DNA from: Ciona savignyi | Lineage: Eukaryota; Chordata; Ascidiacea; Phlebobranchia; Cionidae | Length of the DNA stretch: 64,000 nt | Assembly (NCBI GenBank): GCA_000149265.1 | Contig: CH003110.1 | Location: 871,486-935,485, forward strand | Reading direction: 5' to 3' | In this document: in pieces, positions 1-11,983 of the stretch | Layout of the letters: every line of letters begins with the position of its first letter | How positions within the stretch are numbered: position 1 is the stretch's first letter | Notes under the pieces: generated by a model | The model's input: only the letters and a program-made list of their open reading frames with translations | Databases searched by the model: none | Told to the model about the DNA's origin: nothing | Program-made: the position numbers and the translations under genes

Positions 1-90
1 CTTCCGCCGTTGCGCCGTTGCGGCGCAACGTTGTAAATTCGCCGCAATGTCTGTTTTATAATTACGCAAAAAATTCCCTGCGCATTTAAA

Positions 91-590
91 TAATTATCAC
101 ATTAAATCGTCTAACCGCAGCGCCGCTTTTCCAGCGGTGTTTATTGCTTTGATCGGCGGTTTGACCTAGGGTTACGTTGACCTAGATTCAATACAGGACC
201 ACTGACGCACTCCCGTTTTTCCCCATGTTCTTCCCATTACTAAGTATTAGCTAGAAGAGAACAGTAGGCTAACATCGGTTAACGGTTACCGGGTTTTTTC
301 TTTGATCAGTTAACCGTTTTAAGAATCTGGGTTCTTGCACAGGCCTCGCATACACATAAATATTTGGTATATTCTTTCCGTATTGTTGACGCTGCGCTGC
401 GTATTAACGACCATGCAATATTTCAGCGGGGGAAGTAGTTAGATTAAACACTTAAACTCCTGGCTTAATCTTTTAGCTTTGTAAATCGTTAGTATCCTAG
501 TTCTATCCTAGTTAGTTCGAGGCATAGGGCTGATTGTGACGTCATAAAATTTCGCGCAACGGTAACATTTTACTGAAGTCGCCGCCTATG
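91..590 (+). repeat. 500 bp repeat shared with the interior of the hAT element at 50 kb
   Basis: Positions 91-590 match 50434-50931 with few differences, including AACCGCAGCGCCGCTTTTCC near the left end and GTGACGTCATAAAATTTCGC near the right. Left and right flanks differ between the copies and no hAT ends are seen here, so this may be the donor sequence or a larger element cut by the window edge. A 10 bp perfect hairpin (CGTTGCGCCG, 8-30) precedes it. Confidence 0.85.
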
Positions 591-599
591 GTGCTGGTA

Positions 600-2300
600 A
601 TAGGTGATATGGTAACATCTTTATAACAGCCACCACAAACCAATACTGCTAAAACAAGTATTTACCAGCATATGATTTGGGTGATTCAGTCAAGTGCATG
701 CTGTATTTGAATTTATTGTCATTTAGCTGTTAACTGTAGTTAGGGGTTTTGGATGAGCGAATATTGTGCTTTAGATACAAATCTAATATAAATCTAAGAG
801 TGCAAATCCCATTTATCCCAAAACCTGTGATATAAGGATTTGTGAATTATATAGGTATTTTTTTTTTAAAACTTCGTTTCTGATTAATTAGATCAGAAGG
901 AAATTAAAGATTCGAAATTCCAGATACAAAACACAATATTCTAGTACAGGAGTGTCAAACTTAGGAGGCAAAAACTAAAAGAAGGGAAGGAGGGAAACTG
1001 CTCACTAAAATAAATATTAGGACATTGGAGTTAGTTTTAAAGTTGGGGTTGGAGTTAGGGTTAGTTGTGGGGTTGAGATAAGTGTTTAGCAAAGGGTTAA
1101 GAATTAGTTTCCATAATTTTGGTTAGGTTCCGTTCTTCCCCTATTCCCGCTTTCCCACCCTTTAGGGTTGTACAACTTAGGGTTTTCAAGGACATTTCAT
1201 TTTAGGAATTTAGCCAAGGGCCACAAGCAATTTTCATATTTGTAATAAAATTAATTTATTGGAAACAGAAGGATAGTATTACCATGTTTTTGTTCATAAT
1301 ATTTTAATTAATGCTTTTAAACCAACTTTCTGTAAATTGTCTATTTAAGTAATCTCCTTCAAGTTAAAAGGTTTGAAAAGGGTAATAAATTTGGATAAAA
1401 ACCTTAAAAACGCAACTATTATTATGGTGCCCTGTTCTATTTAATTCTTCTGTAATGTCCATAGTTCAGATAACTGACGTTAAAAAGATACAAATAGATT
1501 TAATTGGAATTAAATATTTGCAAATAAACGTAATTTGTTAATAAGCATTTAAATTTGTTCACAATACATTTCCTAACACTATTAAAGCATAGGCTATGCA
1601 AATAGGATGTACCGGTACATGTTTATGCTGAAATTGCAATCATTAGATTACCTTGCGCCCACCCTAAAGTTACAGGAATTATTGCAATGTGTTGTGCATG
1701 ATTGATATGTTTCTGCTGTTTTATTTATGTTCATTAATCAATTGGGTTCAGAAGACTTCTGCTAAGTGCTTTGAAACAGGACACAACCGACTAGCTAGCG
1801 CTGGTTTTAATCCCACAACCTTTTAGCTGATGTTGCCTTAACAAGGACACAATCGACTAACTAGTGGTTGGTTTTGATCCCACAACTTTTCAGCTGATGA
1901 TGCCTTCACAAAGATACAATCGACTAGCTGGTAACTGGTTTCTATTCTACAGCAGTGACTTTCAATTTAAACTCAATAATTAGTCAGAACAGAATACAAA
2001 CTATCACCCATTAATTTTACTATTTTCAAGAAGTACAAGTGCAAACCTTTCAATACACGACCGTTTGCCCCCTTTTCCATTGTATGTACGCGCATAAATA
2101 TTTATAATCACTGCTTTTTTCAGAATGGGCAAGCAGAAAAACAAAATTTAAAAAAAGGAATGGTATGTTTAAATAAAAAAAATGAAATTTACAATTACAG
2201 AGAATCTATTTTCTCAATTATGGTGTGAAAGTTGCACCATTATAACATCCGATCGAATAAGAAAACCAAAATGGCGTTACTGACAGCTAAAGTTTTTTTT
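600..2300. other. Gene-free left region
   Basis: Contains a MITE (965-1172) and a SINE-head tandem (1777-1945). No exon for the rest of the Niban-like protein was recognised on the minus strand. Confidence 0.5.
965..1172. mobile_element. Diverged copy of the GGGCAAC-ended MITE
   Basis: Left part GGCAAAAACTAAAAGAAGGG and right part CCCTTTAGGGTTGT flank a GTTAGTTTTAAAGTTGGGGT centre like that at 48.9 kb; AACTTAGG occurs on both sides. Confidence 0.55.
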
Positions 2301-2307
2301 GTTTTAA

Positions 2308-2602
2308 ATAGGATAGGATAGGATAGGATATTCATGTTTATCCCTGTTAATGGAAAAAACCAAGGGGGTTAACACACAGGCAATCGTCAGATCACCTTGC
2401 ACGCACCGTCTGGTTACTGGAGCTATTGCAGTGTGTTGTGTATGATAGACACGTTCCTCCAATTTGGTAATACCCAATAATCTGCTGGGTTCAGGCAAAG
2501 GCCGTAAAGTGCCTTGCACAAAGACACAACAGTCTAGCTAGCGACCAGTTTCGCACCTGCAACCTTTAGAAAGGCACTTAACCGCTAGACCAACCGGCCG
2601 GA
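2308..2602 (-). mobile_element. tRNA-derived SINE, near full length
   Basis: Antisense copy: GGATA-type tail at 2308-2330, body with GGAGCTATTGCAGTGTGTTG, tRNA-like head with the B-box-like GCACCTGCAACC near 2562. It lies downstream of exon 3 of the Niban-like gene, in the following intron. This family fills the window; it resembles the abundant composite SINE reported from Ciona. Confidence 0.85.
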
Positions 2603-2714
2603 AATAGAAAGATAAAGCAGAGAATACAATACATAATAATGTATTGATATATAACTATTATGTAAACACATTTACCAAATATTCTGTCCAAAAATTTGTT
2701 TTAACAAGGCCTAC

Positions 2715-4643
2715 CTGTTTGGTTTTATAAACTTCGAGAGAGTAATCCGATTGTATGACGCAGTAAACCTTCTTCCATTTTTTACGAGTTTGCTTCGATA
2801 AAAGGTGAAGAACGCCTTGTTTTATAGGACGATTGAAACTTTTCCACTGCAATGATAAGATTTATGTAAAGATATTTATGGTAGGGACTTGAGAAATGTG
2901 GCACAGATGGACATGTGGTGTGCTTATCAAGGTTGATTAGTGCAAAAATGTGTATGGTAGGGACCCTGGAAATGTGACACAGATGGACAGGTGGTGTGCT
3001 TATCAAGGTTGATTTGTGTGGAAATGTGTATGGTAGGGACATTGGAAATGTGGCACAGATAAACAGGTCATGTGCTTATCAAGGTCGATTTGTGTGGAAA
3101 CATGACCAAACTATGAATTTATAAACAGTGTCTACCAGAAACAGGAGCAAAAATCTTACTTTTCTCTGGTTTAACTTCCACTTGGGTAAATCTTCCTTTC
3201 CCTCAAGCTCTCGGTTGACCTTTTGCATGTAGAACCACATGTAAGCTGCCTCATATCGCTTCAAGAACACTTTCACAAAGTCCGTGTTTGATTCTGAGTA
3301 CAATAAAGCTGTATGACATCACAACCACTTATGGTGTGTGTATGATTAATGGACTTCCGTAGTCAAACATAGGACAGAATAAACGGCTAATTTTGTTCAG
3401 GATTTTTATGGTTTTGGAGCAGTTCAGGAAAAAGTCACCAGCATAACAATAACCATCCACATATTATTAATGCATATGTTTATAAGCTTAGCTGTTGTGA
3501 TTGTGCCTATTTTTCAGGTGTTTTTTTAAGTGTGTTTTTAATCATCCACATATTACGGGCCTACAACCTGAAAGTGGAAGTTTTTTCTACAGTGTGAGTA
3601 GGGTATTCAGTCCAAGACCACTTTCCCACATTAAACACATCAGTTTAAAAGTAAATTTGAATTAAATACATATGAATTTTAAAAACATTTTCTATTTTTT
3701 CTTTTTGTCCCTGTTACAAATATCTACAAGTTTTTTTCAGTACGTGTTACCAGTCAGTTTTACAACAAATTGCTCAATTTTGCTCAGATCAGAATTTTCT
3801 CAATTATTGGCTGCAGGCATAAAATTATTTCTTGTCTATTTATATTGCTGACGGTCTAATCGCCGCGTTGAATCGAATTAAAATTTAATATTAGCTTATC
3901 TTGGTTTAATTTCAGGATTATTGGGTTGGGTTCGTGTGTTTATATTTAACCACATACACGCGGCTTTGGCATCCAACGTGGGGTGATTAAGCCCAGTGGT
4001 TAAGTGGGTAAACTAATTATAGACTCAATAAAATTAATGAAGTTTTTTCCATAGTTTGTTAGATTAGCTTGAGCTTACTGTCAGGTTACCATAAATATTG
4101 TAGTGTGTTGTATATGTTTAAAATTGTGCTATAGATAACAAATTAATTTATTGGGATAAAATCAATGTCTGTTATATATCATCTTTTTAGGCACATAGCA
4201 GCTAAAAATTGGTTTCGATCCCACAACATTTCAGTTGTTAAATGATACAACACTTAATGACACAACCGACTAGCTAGCAACTGGTTTCGATCCCACAATG
4301 TTTTAACTGACGGTGCCATCACAAGGACACAACCGACTAGCTAGTGGCTGGTTTCGATCCCACAATGTTTTAACTGACGGTGCCATCACAAGGACACAAC
4401 CGACTAGCTAGTGGCTGATTTCGATCCCACAACCTTTCAGCTGACAGTGCCTTTACAAGGACACAACTGACTAGCTAGAGGCTGGTTTTGATCATACAAC
4501 CTCTCATGCCCAGTCAGATAAGGCCACGAAAATATCGCAAACACCAGTAATAAACAACCCAATCACTCACGGTAGACTTGATCTGCACTGTGCCCTTCAA
4601 TCTTGGTCCCACTTAGTACCAGCAACGACAGTGCTTTGCCCAT
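2715..4643 (-). CDS. Niban-like (FAM129 family) PH-domain protein, 5' three exons, partial
   Basis: Three exons on the minus strand, 4643-4571, 3293-3160 and 2846-2715, with GT/AG borders and matching phases (1, 0, 0), give the first 113 residues. The start MGKALSLL has the glycine-2 and serine pattern of an N-myristoylation signal. Then comes a helical stretch (FVKVFLKRYEAAYMWFYMQK) and, about 30 residues on, the first strands of a PH-like fold (QGVLHLLSKQTRKKWKKVYC). Niban proteins share this order: MG..LS start, a helix with an F..FY....Y pattern, then a PH domain with KKW.. and a basic loop. The family works at membranes in stress and survival signalling. The remaining roughly 600 residues would lie left of the window; no further exon is recognisable at 1-2700. 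A SINE sits just downstream of exon 3. The family assignment is from remembered pattern, not alignment; another PH-domain protein is possible. Confidence 0.6.
2880..3105 (+). repeat. Three units of the 76 bp minisatellite in an intron of the Niban-like gene
   Basis: Same unit as at 40.4 kb, more diverged, between exons 2 and 3. Single or partial units also lie at 8873-8965 (minus, NELFE), 6960-6985, 7199-7225, 46150-46190 and 48505-48545. Confidence 0.9.
4259..4505 (-). repeat. 67 bp tandem repeat made of a SINE head segment
   Basis: GACACAACCGACTAGCTAG recurs at 4259, 4326, 4393 and 4460, exactly 67 bp apart, each followed by GGTTTCGATCCCACAA. This is the reverse complement of the tRNA-like head of the SINE. 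Three more diverged units are at 1777-1945, single ones at 4900-4940 and 60140-60205. Confidence 0.85.
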
Positions 4644-5429
4644 GCTTCTATTTTAAAACAACATTCTTTAAAAACAAGCTAACTCAAGGTAGCTGTGACA
4701 GAGAATTTTAAATATTGTTACATTATGAAAGTGATACATAAAACTTGAGTTTTGTTCTAACAGCTTTATTATTGGCTTATAGAGTGTTCATAGAATAAAA
4801 AAAAAACTATCACCAACCATAATGAATTACATTTTGTCCATTAAATTGGACAAAATAGTTACTTAAAATCAACTTTCATCTTAGTATGGTAATTTAAGTG
4901 CCTTCACAAGGACACAATCGATTAGCTAGTGGCTGGTTACTTCATATCTAGCCTATTGACAAATGTTTTATTTTTTTCCGTGAATGTACAGACTTTTATT
5001 TTTTCCCTTGGTATCTTTTAATATTAACTTTTAAATACATTAGTAAAATTTCACTATTGTAGGCTACGTTTTATTTGTACAGAAAACGAAAAACTTTGTT
5101 GTCTTGTTTTTAAAAATAGACAAAAGGCGCCTGAATAAATAACAACTCAACAAAATTATACCAGATTCATAAGTGCTAGTATACTACGCACATTAAACAA
5201 ATAGCGTAACTTAAACTTAAAAACACAAAACCTTTAACTAAACAGTATTTGTAAAACTGAACGAAACACTGACCCGTGGAGCGAGTTTGTGCAATCTTTT
5301 AAATTACTGTTTATCTGTTTACTTCTTCGGTAAATAAATGGCTTGAAACGTGATCTAGCTCCGTGTCGGTTCGGCTCAATAATTGTCGATCGAATAACTC
5401 TTGCAAGTCTGGCTCTTGCCAAGAATTCG

Positions 5430-5451
5430 TGACGTCACGTATTTGACGTCA
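5430..5451. promoter_or_regulatory. paired CRE/ATF palindromes upstream of the Niban-like gene
   Basis: Two perfect TGACGTCA octamers lie at 5430-5437 and 5444-5451, 14 bp apart, about 790 bp upstream of the Niban-like start codon on the minus strand. CREB/ATF factors bind this site. That it serves the Niban-like gene is inference from position. The same octamer also occurs in the 500 bp repeat near 537 and 50878, so the motif alone is not proof. Confidence 0.35.
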
Positions 5452-5949
5452 AAATAATAACAAACGTAAAAGGGAAAACCCCTTCGATGCAAGAAGAAAG
5501 AACGCTATCGCTACCATGCGGACTCAAATAATTCGGAATGTTTTAATTTTTTACTAGGCTAGTTTTGAAAACCATTAAATGATCGTCACCAATTACATTT
5601 TTTGTACAGAATTGGTATATCGTCCGTCGCGTTAACTTTTCGACCACACGACCGTACAGAATAATTGAAATATTGTTGTTGTTTTTCTATTCGAACAACG
5701 AAATAAACATTCTTATTTTTATCCCAACTAGTTTTAGTTTAGTTCAAATTAATGAAAATCCATTAATGTCAACTAGTTGTTGAGACGGGTTATATATAAA
5801 GGCAACGATACGTGGGCAAATTTTGTTCTGTTTATATATATTGTATTAAACTGGATTACTGTAAGTAGCGCAAGGATATTCAGGTTTATTTCCGTGGATT
5901 AAAAGCGCTGGGCAGTTCGGTCGAAGACAACCGCAAGCTGGTAGTTCCA

Positions 5950-6105
5950 CCAAATTGAAGTTCTAAACGTGTCTATCATACACAACACAGTGCAATAGCT
6001 CCGGTAACCTAAAAGAGGGCGCGAGGTGGTTGATGATTGTTCGTGTGTTAACCCTCTTAGTTTTTCCAGTCCCGGGGATAAACAGAAATATCCTATCCTA
6101 CTAAA
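5950..6105 (+). mobile_element. SINE 3' half
   Basis: Contains CACAACACAGTGCAATAGCTC through the ATCCTATCCTA tail; the tRNA-like head is missing. Confidence 0.7.
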
Positions 6106-6362
6106 ATTCGGAACTTGGCTCGAATTTGGCACCAAGCAAGTTTGATTGAGAAAACAGAGAAAGTGTAGAAATTACATAAATCAACACGTATCCAATAACG
6201 TTAGAAAACAATGTATTCACAAAAGTCTCTTTGACCGCGTTGAAAGCAAAACAACAATTCAATTCCGTATATTCTGCACACTGCTGATTCAGATGAATCT
6301 CAGGGGGGGGTGACGTGCACCCCTGAACCCACGCCTAGTTTGGCCGCACGTCTAAATTCACT

Positions 6363-9300
6363 TCAAAACAAATCATCTTCGTACGACACAAGAGTCCTGC
6401 TGTCCTGGATGGAAGCTCCTTTGTCCCCTCGTTCCACTGGGGGGGCAAAGATCATAAAGTGTTCAACATGTCGGATAGATTAGCTTAGTGGCTTAGTGCG
6501 TGGCTTTTCAGCCGAAGGGTGACAGGTTCGAAACGGGTCGCTAGCTAGATAGTTGTGACCTTGGGTAAGGCACTTAGCAGATATTGCCTAAACCAAGTTG
6601 ATTGATGGGTTTCGGTGGATCTATTGAATAAACACACTGCAATAGCTCTGGTAACCCGACGGTGGGCGTGAGGTGATCTGACGATTGCCCGTGTGTTAAT
6701 CCCCTTTGTTTTCCCATTCACGAGGATAAACATTAATATCCTATCCTATCCTATTTGATAATAGCAAAAAAAATTACAAAAGTAGTTTGACGTACCTAAG
6801 CCACCCCAAGGCGTTTCTTGCGCCACCGATTCTAAAAGGGGTTGGTGCCTTGCCAGCGACACCTTTATGCGGCAATCGTCAACCAAGGAGTCGTCCATGT
6901 CAACGATCGCTTTTTCTGCGGCTTCAAATGAATCGTAGCTCACAAATCCTGAACTGTAGATTATCAAGGTTGATTTGTGTGAGTGTGAGAATGTGATTTT
7001 TTTAATCTAATTATCCTACATTTATCCCGGTCAAGCATTTTGTCAGTTTTCTTTAGGATACGGGCCGACATGACCGCTATATCCCGGATACATGATAGCT
7101 CGGGGCGCTAGAGTAATGGGCATTCTATGGCCTAAATTCCTGGTCCCGGGGCTACCGTGGAGCCGTCTATACTAATAAATGAATGGAATGTGATTTGATT
7201 TTTGCAATGTGGCACAGATGGACAGTTGGTGGTTTTAATCATATCAAAATAAAACTTTTTTTACTTTTTGTCCTTTTCCATATTCACTTTAATGATGTTG
7301 CCAAACTTGGTAAAATGTTTTCTAATCACAGTTTCGTTGATTACATAACCATGGATGTAGAGCGTATTTCCTGTAAAATAGTAAGTATGGAGTCTAAATT
7401 CCACCCCATGCTTAAAGCAAAGAATGTAGGATACAAATTCCACCCCATGTTTAAAGCACAGAATGTAGGATACAAATTCCACCCCATGCTTACAGCACAG
7501 AATGTAGGATAAAATTCCATCCCATGTTTAAAGCACAGAATGTAGGATACAAATTCCACCCCGTGCTTAAAGCACAGAATGTAGAATGTAAACTCTACCT
7601 TATGTTTTAACACAGAATGTTGGTTATAAATTCCACCCCATATTCACTTCTTTACCAAAACAATAAAATCACCTTTTCTTGGTGCCTTTTTCTCAACTCT
7701 CTTCTCTCTCCTAGGTGCTCTTGCTCTCTGTTCCTTTTTCGGTTTGTAGTTTTCATTAAAAGGTTTGGAACTTGGTTCTGTTGAATCCTACGTTATAACA
7801 ACCACGTTATCAATAAAGTAAAGTTCAGAAGAGTAATTCCAGCCGGTTAGCCTGGCGGTTAAGTGCGTCTTAATCGAAAGAAAGGTTGCAAGTGCGAAAC
7901 TGGTCGCTAATTTAATCGAATGGTTGCAAGTGCGAAACTAGTCGCTAGCTAGACGGTTGTGTCCCTGGGCAAGGCACCTAACGGACATTGCCTAAACTCA
8001 GCGGATTAATGGGTTCTACTAAATTGAAGGAACGTGTCGACCATACACAACACACTTAAAAGCTCCGGTAACCCGACGGTGGGTGCGTGGTGATCTGACG
8101 ATTGCCGTGTGTTAACCCCCTTGGTTTCCCATTCGGGGATAAACATGAATATCATATCCTAAAAATTCATTTAGAAATATTCTCGCCATTTTTACTTGTA
8201 ATTATAAATCTATGACTTAGAAAGAAGAAAAATGTCAAGATTTTGAACACTAAATAATGAATTGCAGCAATACTACTAGTCAACTACTGAGCTAATTAAG
8301 GTAAAAAATTCGAATTGTTGTGTCTAGAGCTGGGCGTAATTGATCAAAGTTGTATTACAGAATTACGCCAGCTCAGTTAGGTAATTCCGTAATTTTTATG
8401 ACGTTATCTTATTTAAACAAACAACTAAAAATTATCGTGTGTTTGGATGCATTTAATGGTAGACAAAGAGAGTAACACTTAACCTAAGAGATTTAAAAGT
8501 CTAAACTAAACTGTTCAGTCTTACCAAGTATCTAAACAACATAATCCAACAGATTAGTCTGGGTTTAGTGAGTGATTTGAAATTATTTGTACATCTCATG
8601 GTTAAGAATTAAAGGTAAAACACACAATCCAAGCCTTCTATTCTACTCACCAGTTTCGAAGTCTTGGGTTCAGGAATCTCGTCAGTATCCGTCCCAGTGT
8701 CGCTACCCGTGCTAAACGATTGAAATGTCGGTCGCTTACCCGTCTCTGGGTGCTGGGGGGTATATGGGTTATGTAGGAGGGTATATAGGGGAATTCCCTG
8801 TTCATCTTAACTTCATTTGGAGTTCTATTCAGTACAGTCTTTCCATGTGTCAATTGTGAAAAGTTTCTTCTGTACACATTTCCACACAAATCGACTTTGA
8901 TAAGCAAACCACCTGTCCATCTGTGCCACATTTCCAAAGTCCCTACCATGCACATTTCCACACAAATCAAAAACATCCATGGACATCCACATCCAAGCAG
9001 TCACTCCCAAAACATCTCTAAACTCACAGCGGAAAGTTTTCGTTTGAGATTCGAAGATCGTTTGAACGAGGTTTTCTTCTCCAGTTTGACTTCAATTGCT
9101 CCTGCTTTCAGAAGTTTCTTTGCAGCCTCTGTATTCGCAGCAGCGTCAAACGATTTTATCGGTTTCGCTGCCAATTTTTTCTTGGCTGTCAGGAATTCTT
9201 GGGACTTTGAAGCACCACCCTGTGGGAATAATTGGCGTCATCAGTCTATAGGCATCACTCAACCAAGTGCTGTTTTAGTGAAGTGCATGATTATAAAATG

Positions 9301-10460
9301 TGGGGGTTATGGGTGGTCACAAAATTTGGGGACAGAGCAATGCAAAGACTTATGTGCTGAGGTTAGTAATAAAATTTGTGGTGGGGTTGGTCCTAAAATA
9401 ATTTTTGAATTGGATAATATTTACAGGTACCATTACACTATTAATATGCTGATACAAACGCAATTTCCTCACCGCTCTATAATGCTTAAACAAATAAACA
9501 CAATTCTTTGTATTTTTAATAATTAAACCACCGACTAAGCTGAAAATAAGCATGCCTAGCATCTGGAGTTATTGGTAAAAAAGAGGACTGATATACAGAC
9601 AAAACCCTTACATTAAAAAAATAAAAGTAGTCCTTTTATAAACATTTATTAGGGCCATAAAATTTTGATTTGTAGACTTTAAATTGAGATGACTGTTTTA
9701 GAGAATTTCTTTAACCTCGCAGATGAAATGACATATTTTCAAACATTTCCTTGGATACTTACCGGAATATGAGACTTATTTTTCTGGTTTGCGGTTGGGG
9801 TATTTCCCGATTTCTCATCTTGTTCTCGTTTCCTTTTCAGGGAAGGTTCACCAAGAATAACCTTTTTTTCAAGGGACCTTATCCGCTTTTTCTGGAAAAA
9901 TACACATTTTGATTTGAGTTATCCCAATTTAATTTGGAACTCCCTATTCTTACTTTTAGCCCTAGCCCAGTAGGTTGCCTATAATTACTACAGGAAAACC
10001 GGGCAACACTAAAGGAGGAAAGGAGAAAAACATCTCAATAAAACTATGAAAACTTATTCTACACCTTCCCAAAACATTAATCTTAACGCCAGAACTATCC
10101 ATAACTTCAACCCCTATGTTTAAAACTAACTCAAATGCCCTTATCTTCATTTTAAAAAGCAGTTTCACTCATTCCCTCCTTTTAGTTTTCCCCATCCTTA
10201 CCCTACAAGCAATCCAAATAAGGTACCGGCCCAGTATGCGCCCCTCTCAGAGAAAAAATGAGATTAATAACGTTTATTGTTAGTATTTGACAAAACAAAA
10301 AACCAATAAAATGTACATGACAATTTAATGGCAAATTGTTGCTATGGTATCTAGTAAAATATGACAAAATACAAATAAAACAACCCACCAAATTCCGCAA
10401 AACTTCATATTGTTTTTTCAGTAGCTGCTCTTCTTCAGTTAATCTTGATGAGAAGACCAT
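6363..10460 (-). CDS. NELFE: Negative elongation factor E (NELF-E), complete, 8 exons
   Basis: Exons: 10460-10389, 9891-9763, 9219-9028, 8752-8651, 7787-7673, 7370-7265, 6953-6796, 6436-6363 (stop TGA). All borders are GT/AG and all phases agree, giving 948 nt and 315 aa. The N-terminus (LTEEEQLLKKQYEVLRNL) is the short helical segment that anchors NELF-E in the NELF complex. It is followed by a basic linker, a PTFQSF-type motif near residue 139, a basic stretch ending KKAPRKGN, and an RRM at about 204-275 with RNP2 LYIHGY and RNP1 SGFVSY. The tail ends in SYEDDLF. NELF pauses RNA polymerase II near promoters; the RRM binds nascent RNA. Vertebrate NELF-E carries a long run of Arg-Asp dipeptides before the RRM; here only a short Lys/Arg/Glu-rich segment is present. 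SINEs occupy introns 4 and 7, and a 39 bp minisatellite fills intron 5. Confidence 0.92.
6471..6754 (+). mobile_element. SINE in NELFE intron 7
   Basis: Full head-to-tail copy with GACAGGTTCGAAACGGGTCG (B-box region) and an (ATCCT)n tail, antisense to the gene, 35 bp from the last exon. Confidence 0.85.
7396..7645 (+). repeat. 39 bp minisatellite filling NELFE intron 5
   Basis: Six to seven units of AAATTCCACCCCATGCTTAA..AGCACAGAATGTAGG (starts 7396 and 7435). The array occupies nearly the whole 302 bp intron, ending about 30 bp from the donor of exon 5. Confidence 0.92.
7838..8162 (+). mobile_element. SINE in NELFE intron 4 with duplicated head
   Basis: The segment TCGAA..GGTTGCAAGTGCGAAACT is present twice (near 7878 and 7918), making this copy about 30 bp longer than usual. 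Ends with GGATAAACATGAATATCATA. Confidence 0.8.
9997..10190. mobile_element. Diverged copy of the GGGCAAC-ended MITE in NELFE intron 1
   Basis: Begins GGGCAACACTAAAGGAGG and ends CCCTCCTTTTAGTTTTCCCC; central segment is the reverse complement of the 48.9 kb copy. No clear target duplication. Confidence 0.55.
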
Positions 10461-11983
10461 TTTTAAGGTTTTATAAATAACAACCTATATACCTTAATTA
10501 TGAACAAACAAATTTTTGGAAATAAGTTCTTTAACCCAGGTTGTAGAAGTAGAAATGAATATACTTGGAAGAAAAAGTTGATTTGGTTTAACTTATATTT
10601 CAAGGATTGCAAAATTTTCTTTAACATATTCACTATTCCGTACGGCAATTTAAAACAATTATCTATCTATTACTTATAATTATGTTCTACCGAAATTTAA
10701 GGTTAAATGCAATTTTGTAACAAAAAAAGAAACCAGCCTGACATTTACATATTCTATCTCCGCAACTTTGGTTAAAGTTACCTATTTGAATTGCCCAGGT
10801 GGTTACCCCAACATGTTACACAGATAAACTCGCGAAAACATATCAAGGCGTTCTCGTACTACTAAACGTTCGATTACATCGCAACCGACTATCGTCTTTT
10901 CAAAACTGCGGGTGTGTTGTATGTACTTGAGACGTCGCTTTTTTTGGTTTATTGGTTTTTTTTACAATAATTAAAGGAACACTATAAAAAAAACAGAATA
11001 AATGACAAAACAAGTGTCTTTATATAAAGGCATGAAAAAATAAAATTGTAATTTTGGGTATAATTCATTAACCCATTGGATCCAGCCCAGGCAATATAAG
11101 TGTGCCAATAAGTGCCTCACTTTAGAACACGACAGTCTAACCAGCGAGGAGGTTTTAAATCATAGACCTTTCGGTTGCGTACACCGCACTAACCTACCGA
11201 AGGAGCGACCAGAAGGGTATACTGTTTGACGCCGAATCAAACTAACACTAGCCCACGATAATTAACTTCACGGACAATTCCTTTTAATCTAGGTTACTTG
11301 CGACCTTGACAAAACACGCAAATGATGATTAGTTTAATATATATAGGCTATGCGGGCACGACTCAAAAAACACAAAAATTGGCCTGGGAACACCGCGCCC
11401 GGCTTCTCTTAGCTGTTTGCTGCAAGACCCATAATTCTTAACTTGTATTTTTTTTGAAATCATGCTCAAAAAAAGGACAACATGGTAGTATGTGGGTAAA
11501 AGTTCAGGGAACGTTAAAGCCTGCAGTCATGTTAAAGAGGATTTACAACCGTGTTAGGGAGAGTTATATGGAACCAGTGATAACAACAACATGCGGTACA
11601 TAATGATCAATGACGAATCGCGGATTTTTTACCTATTTTGCACTGCCAACACAGTCTCAAATTAACATCAGTTACCTGTTTTTTTGCCTCTGGGCAGAAA
11701 AAGAGATTGCAGTCATAATAGACATCTTCCAAATAAACATTCTGTCGATTGAATTTTAAGCTCGAATAAATACTTGGGTATGCATGCGGATTAGACAAAA
11801 ATGAGGTTTAATTGCACCGGGGATTATTCTTTAATAAAACAGCTTATGTGTTTAAAATTTTAAACATTAGTGTGTAATGAAATCCGTACAACAACAGCGT
11901 TTATAGAAACTTATCTCATAGGGAAAAAGTTCGGGTATTTTGTACGCAGTAAGTCTATTCGGGTCACAGAAGATAGAGCAAAG
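10461..11983. other. Intergenic region between NELFE and transporter copy A
   Basis: Divergent promoters of the two genes should lie here. A worn antisense SINE head is at 11110-11220. A 63-codon minus-strand frame at 11607-11798 with several cysteines (FFCPEAKK, LCWQCK) is unexplained and may be chance. Confidence 0.4.

Noticed and set aside
5234-5422. Arg-rich 62-codon minus frame
   Set aside because: No splice context or family signal; lies in the putative promoter zone.
8897-9526. 209-codon plus-strand frame
   Set aside because: It runs antisense through NELFE exon 3 and a 76 bp repeat unit; no family features on that strand.
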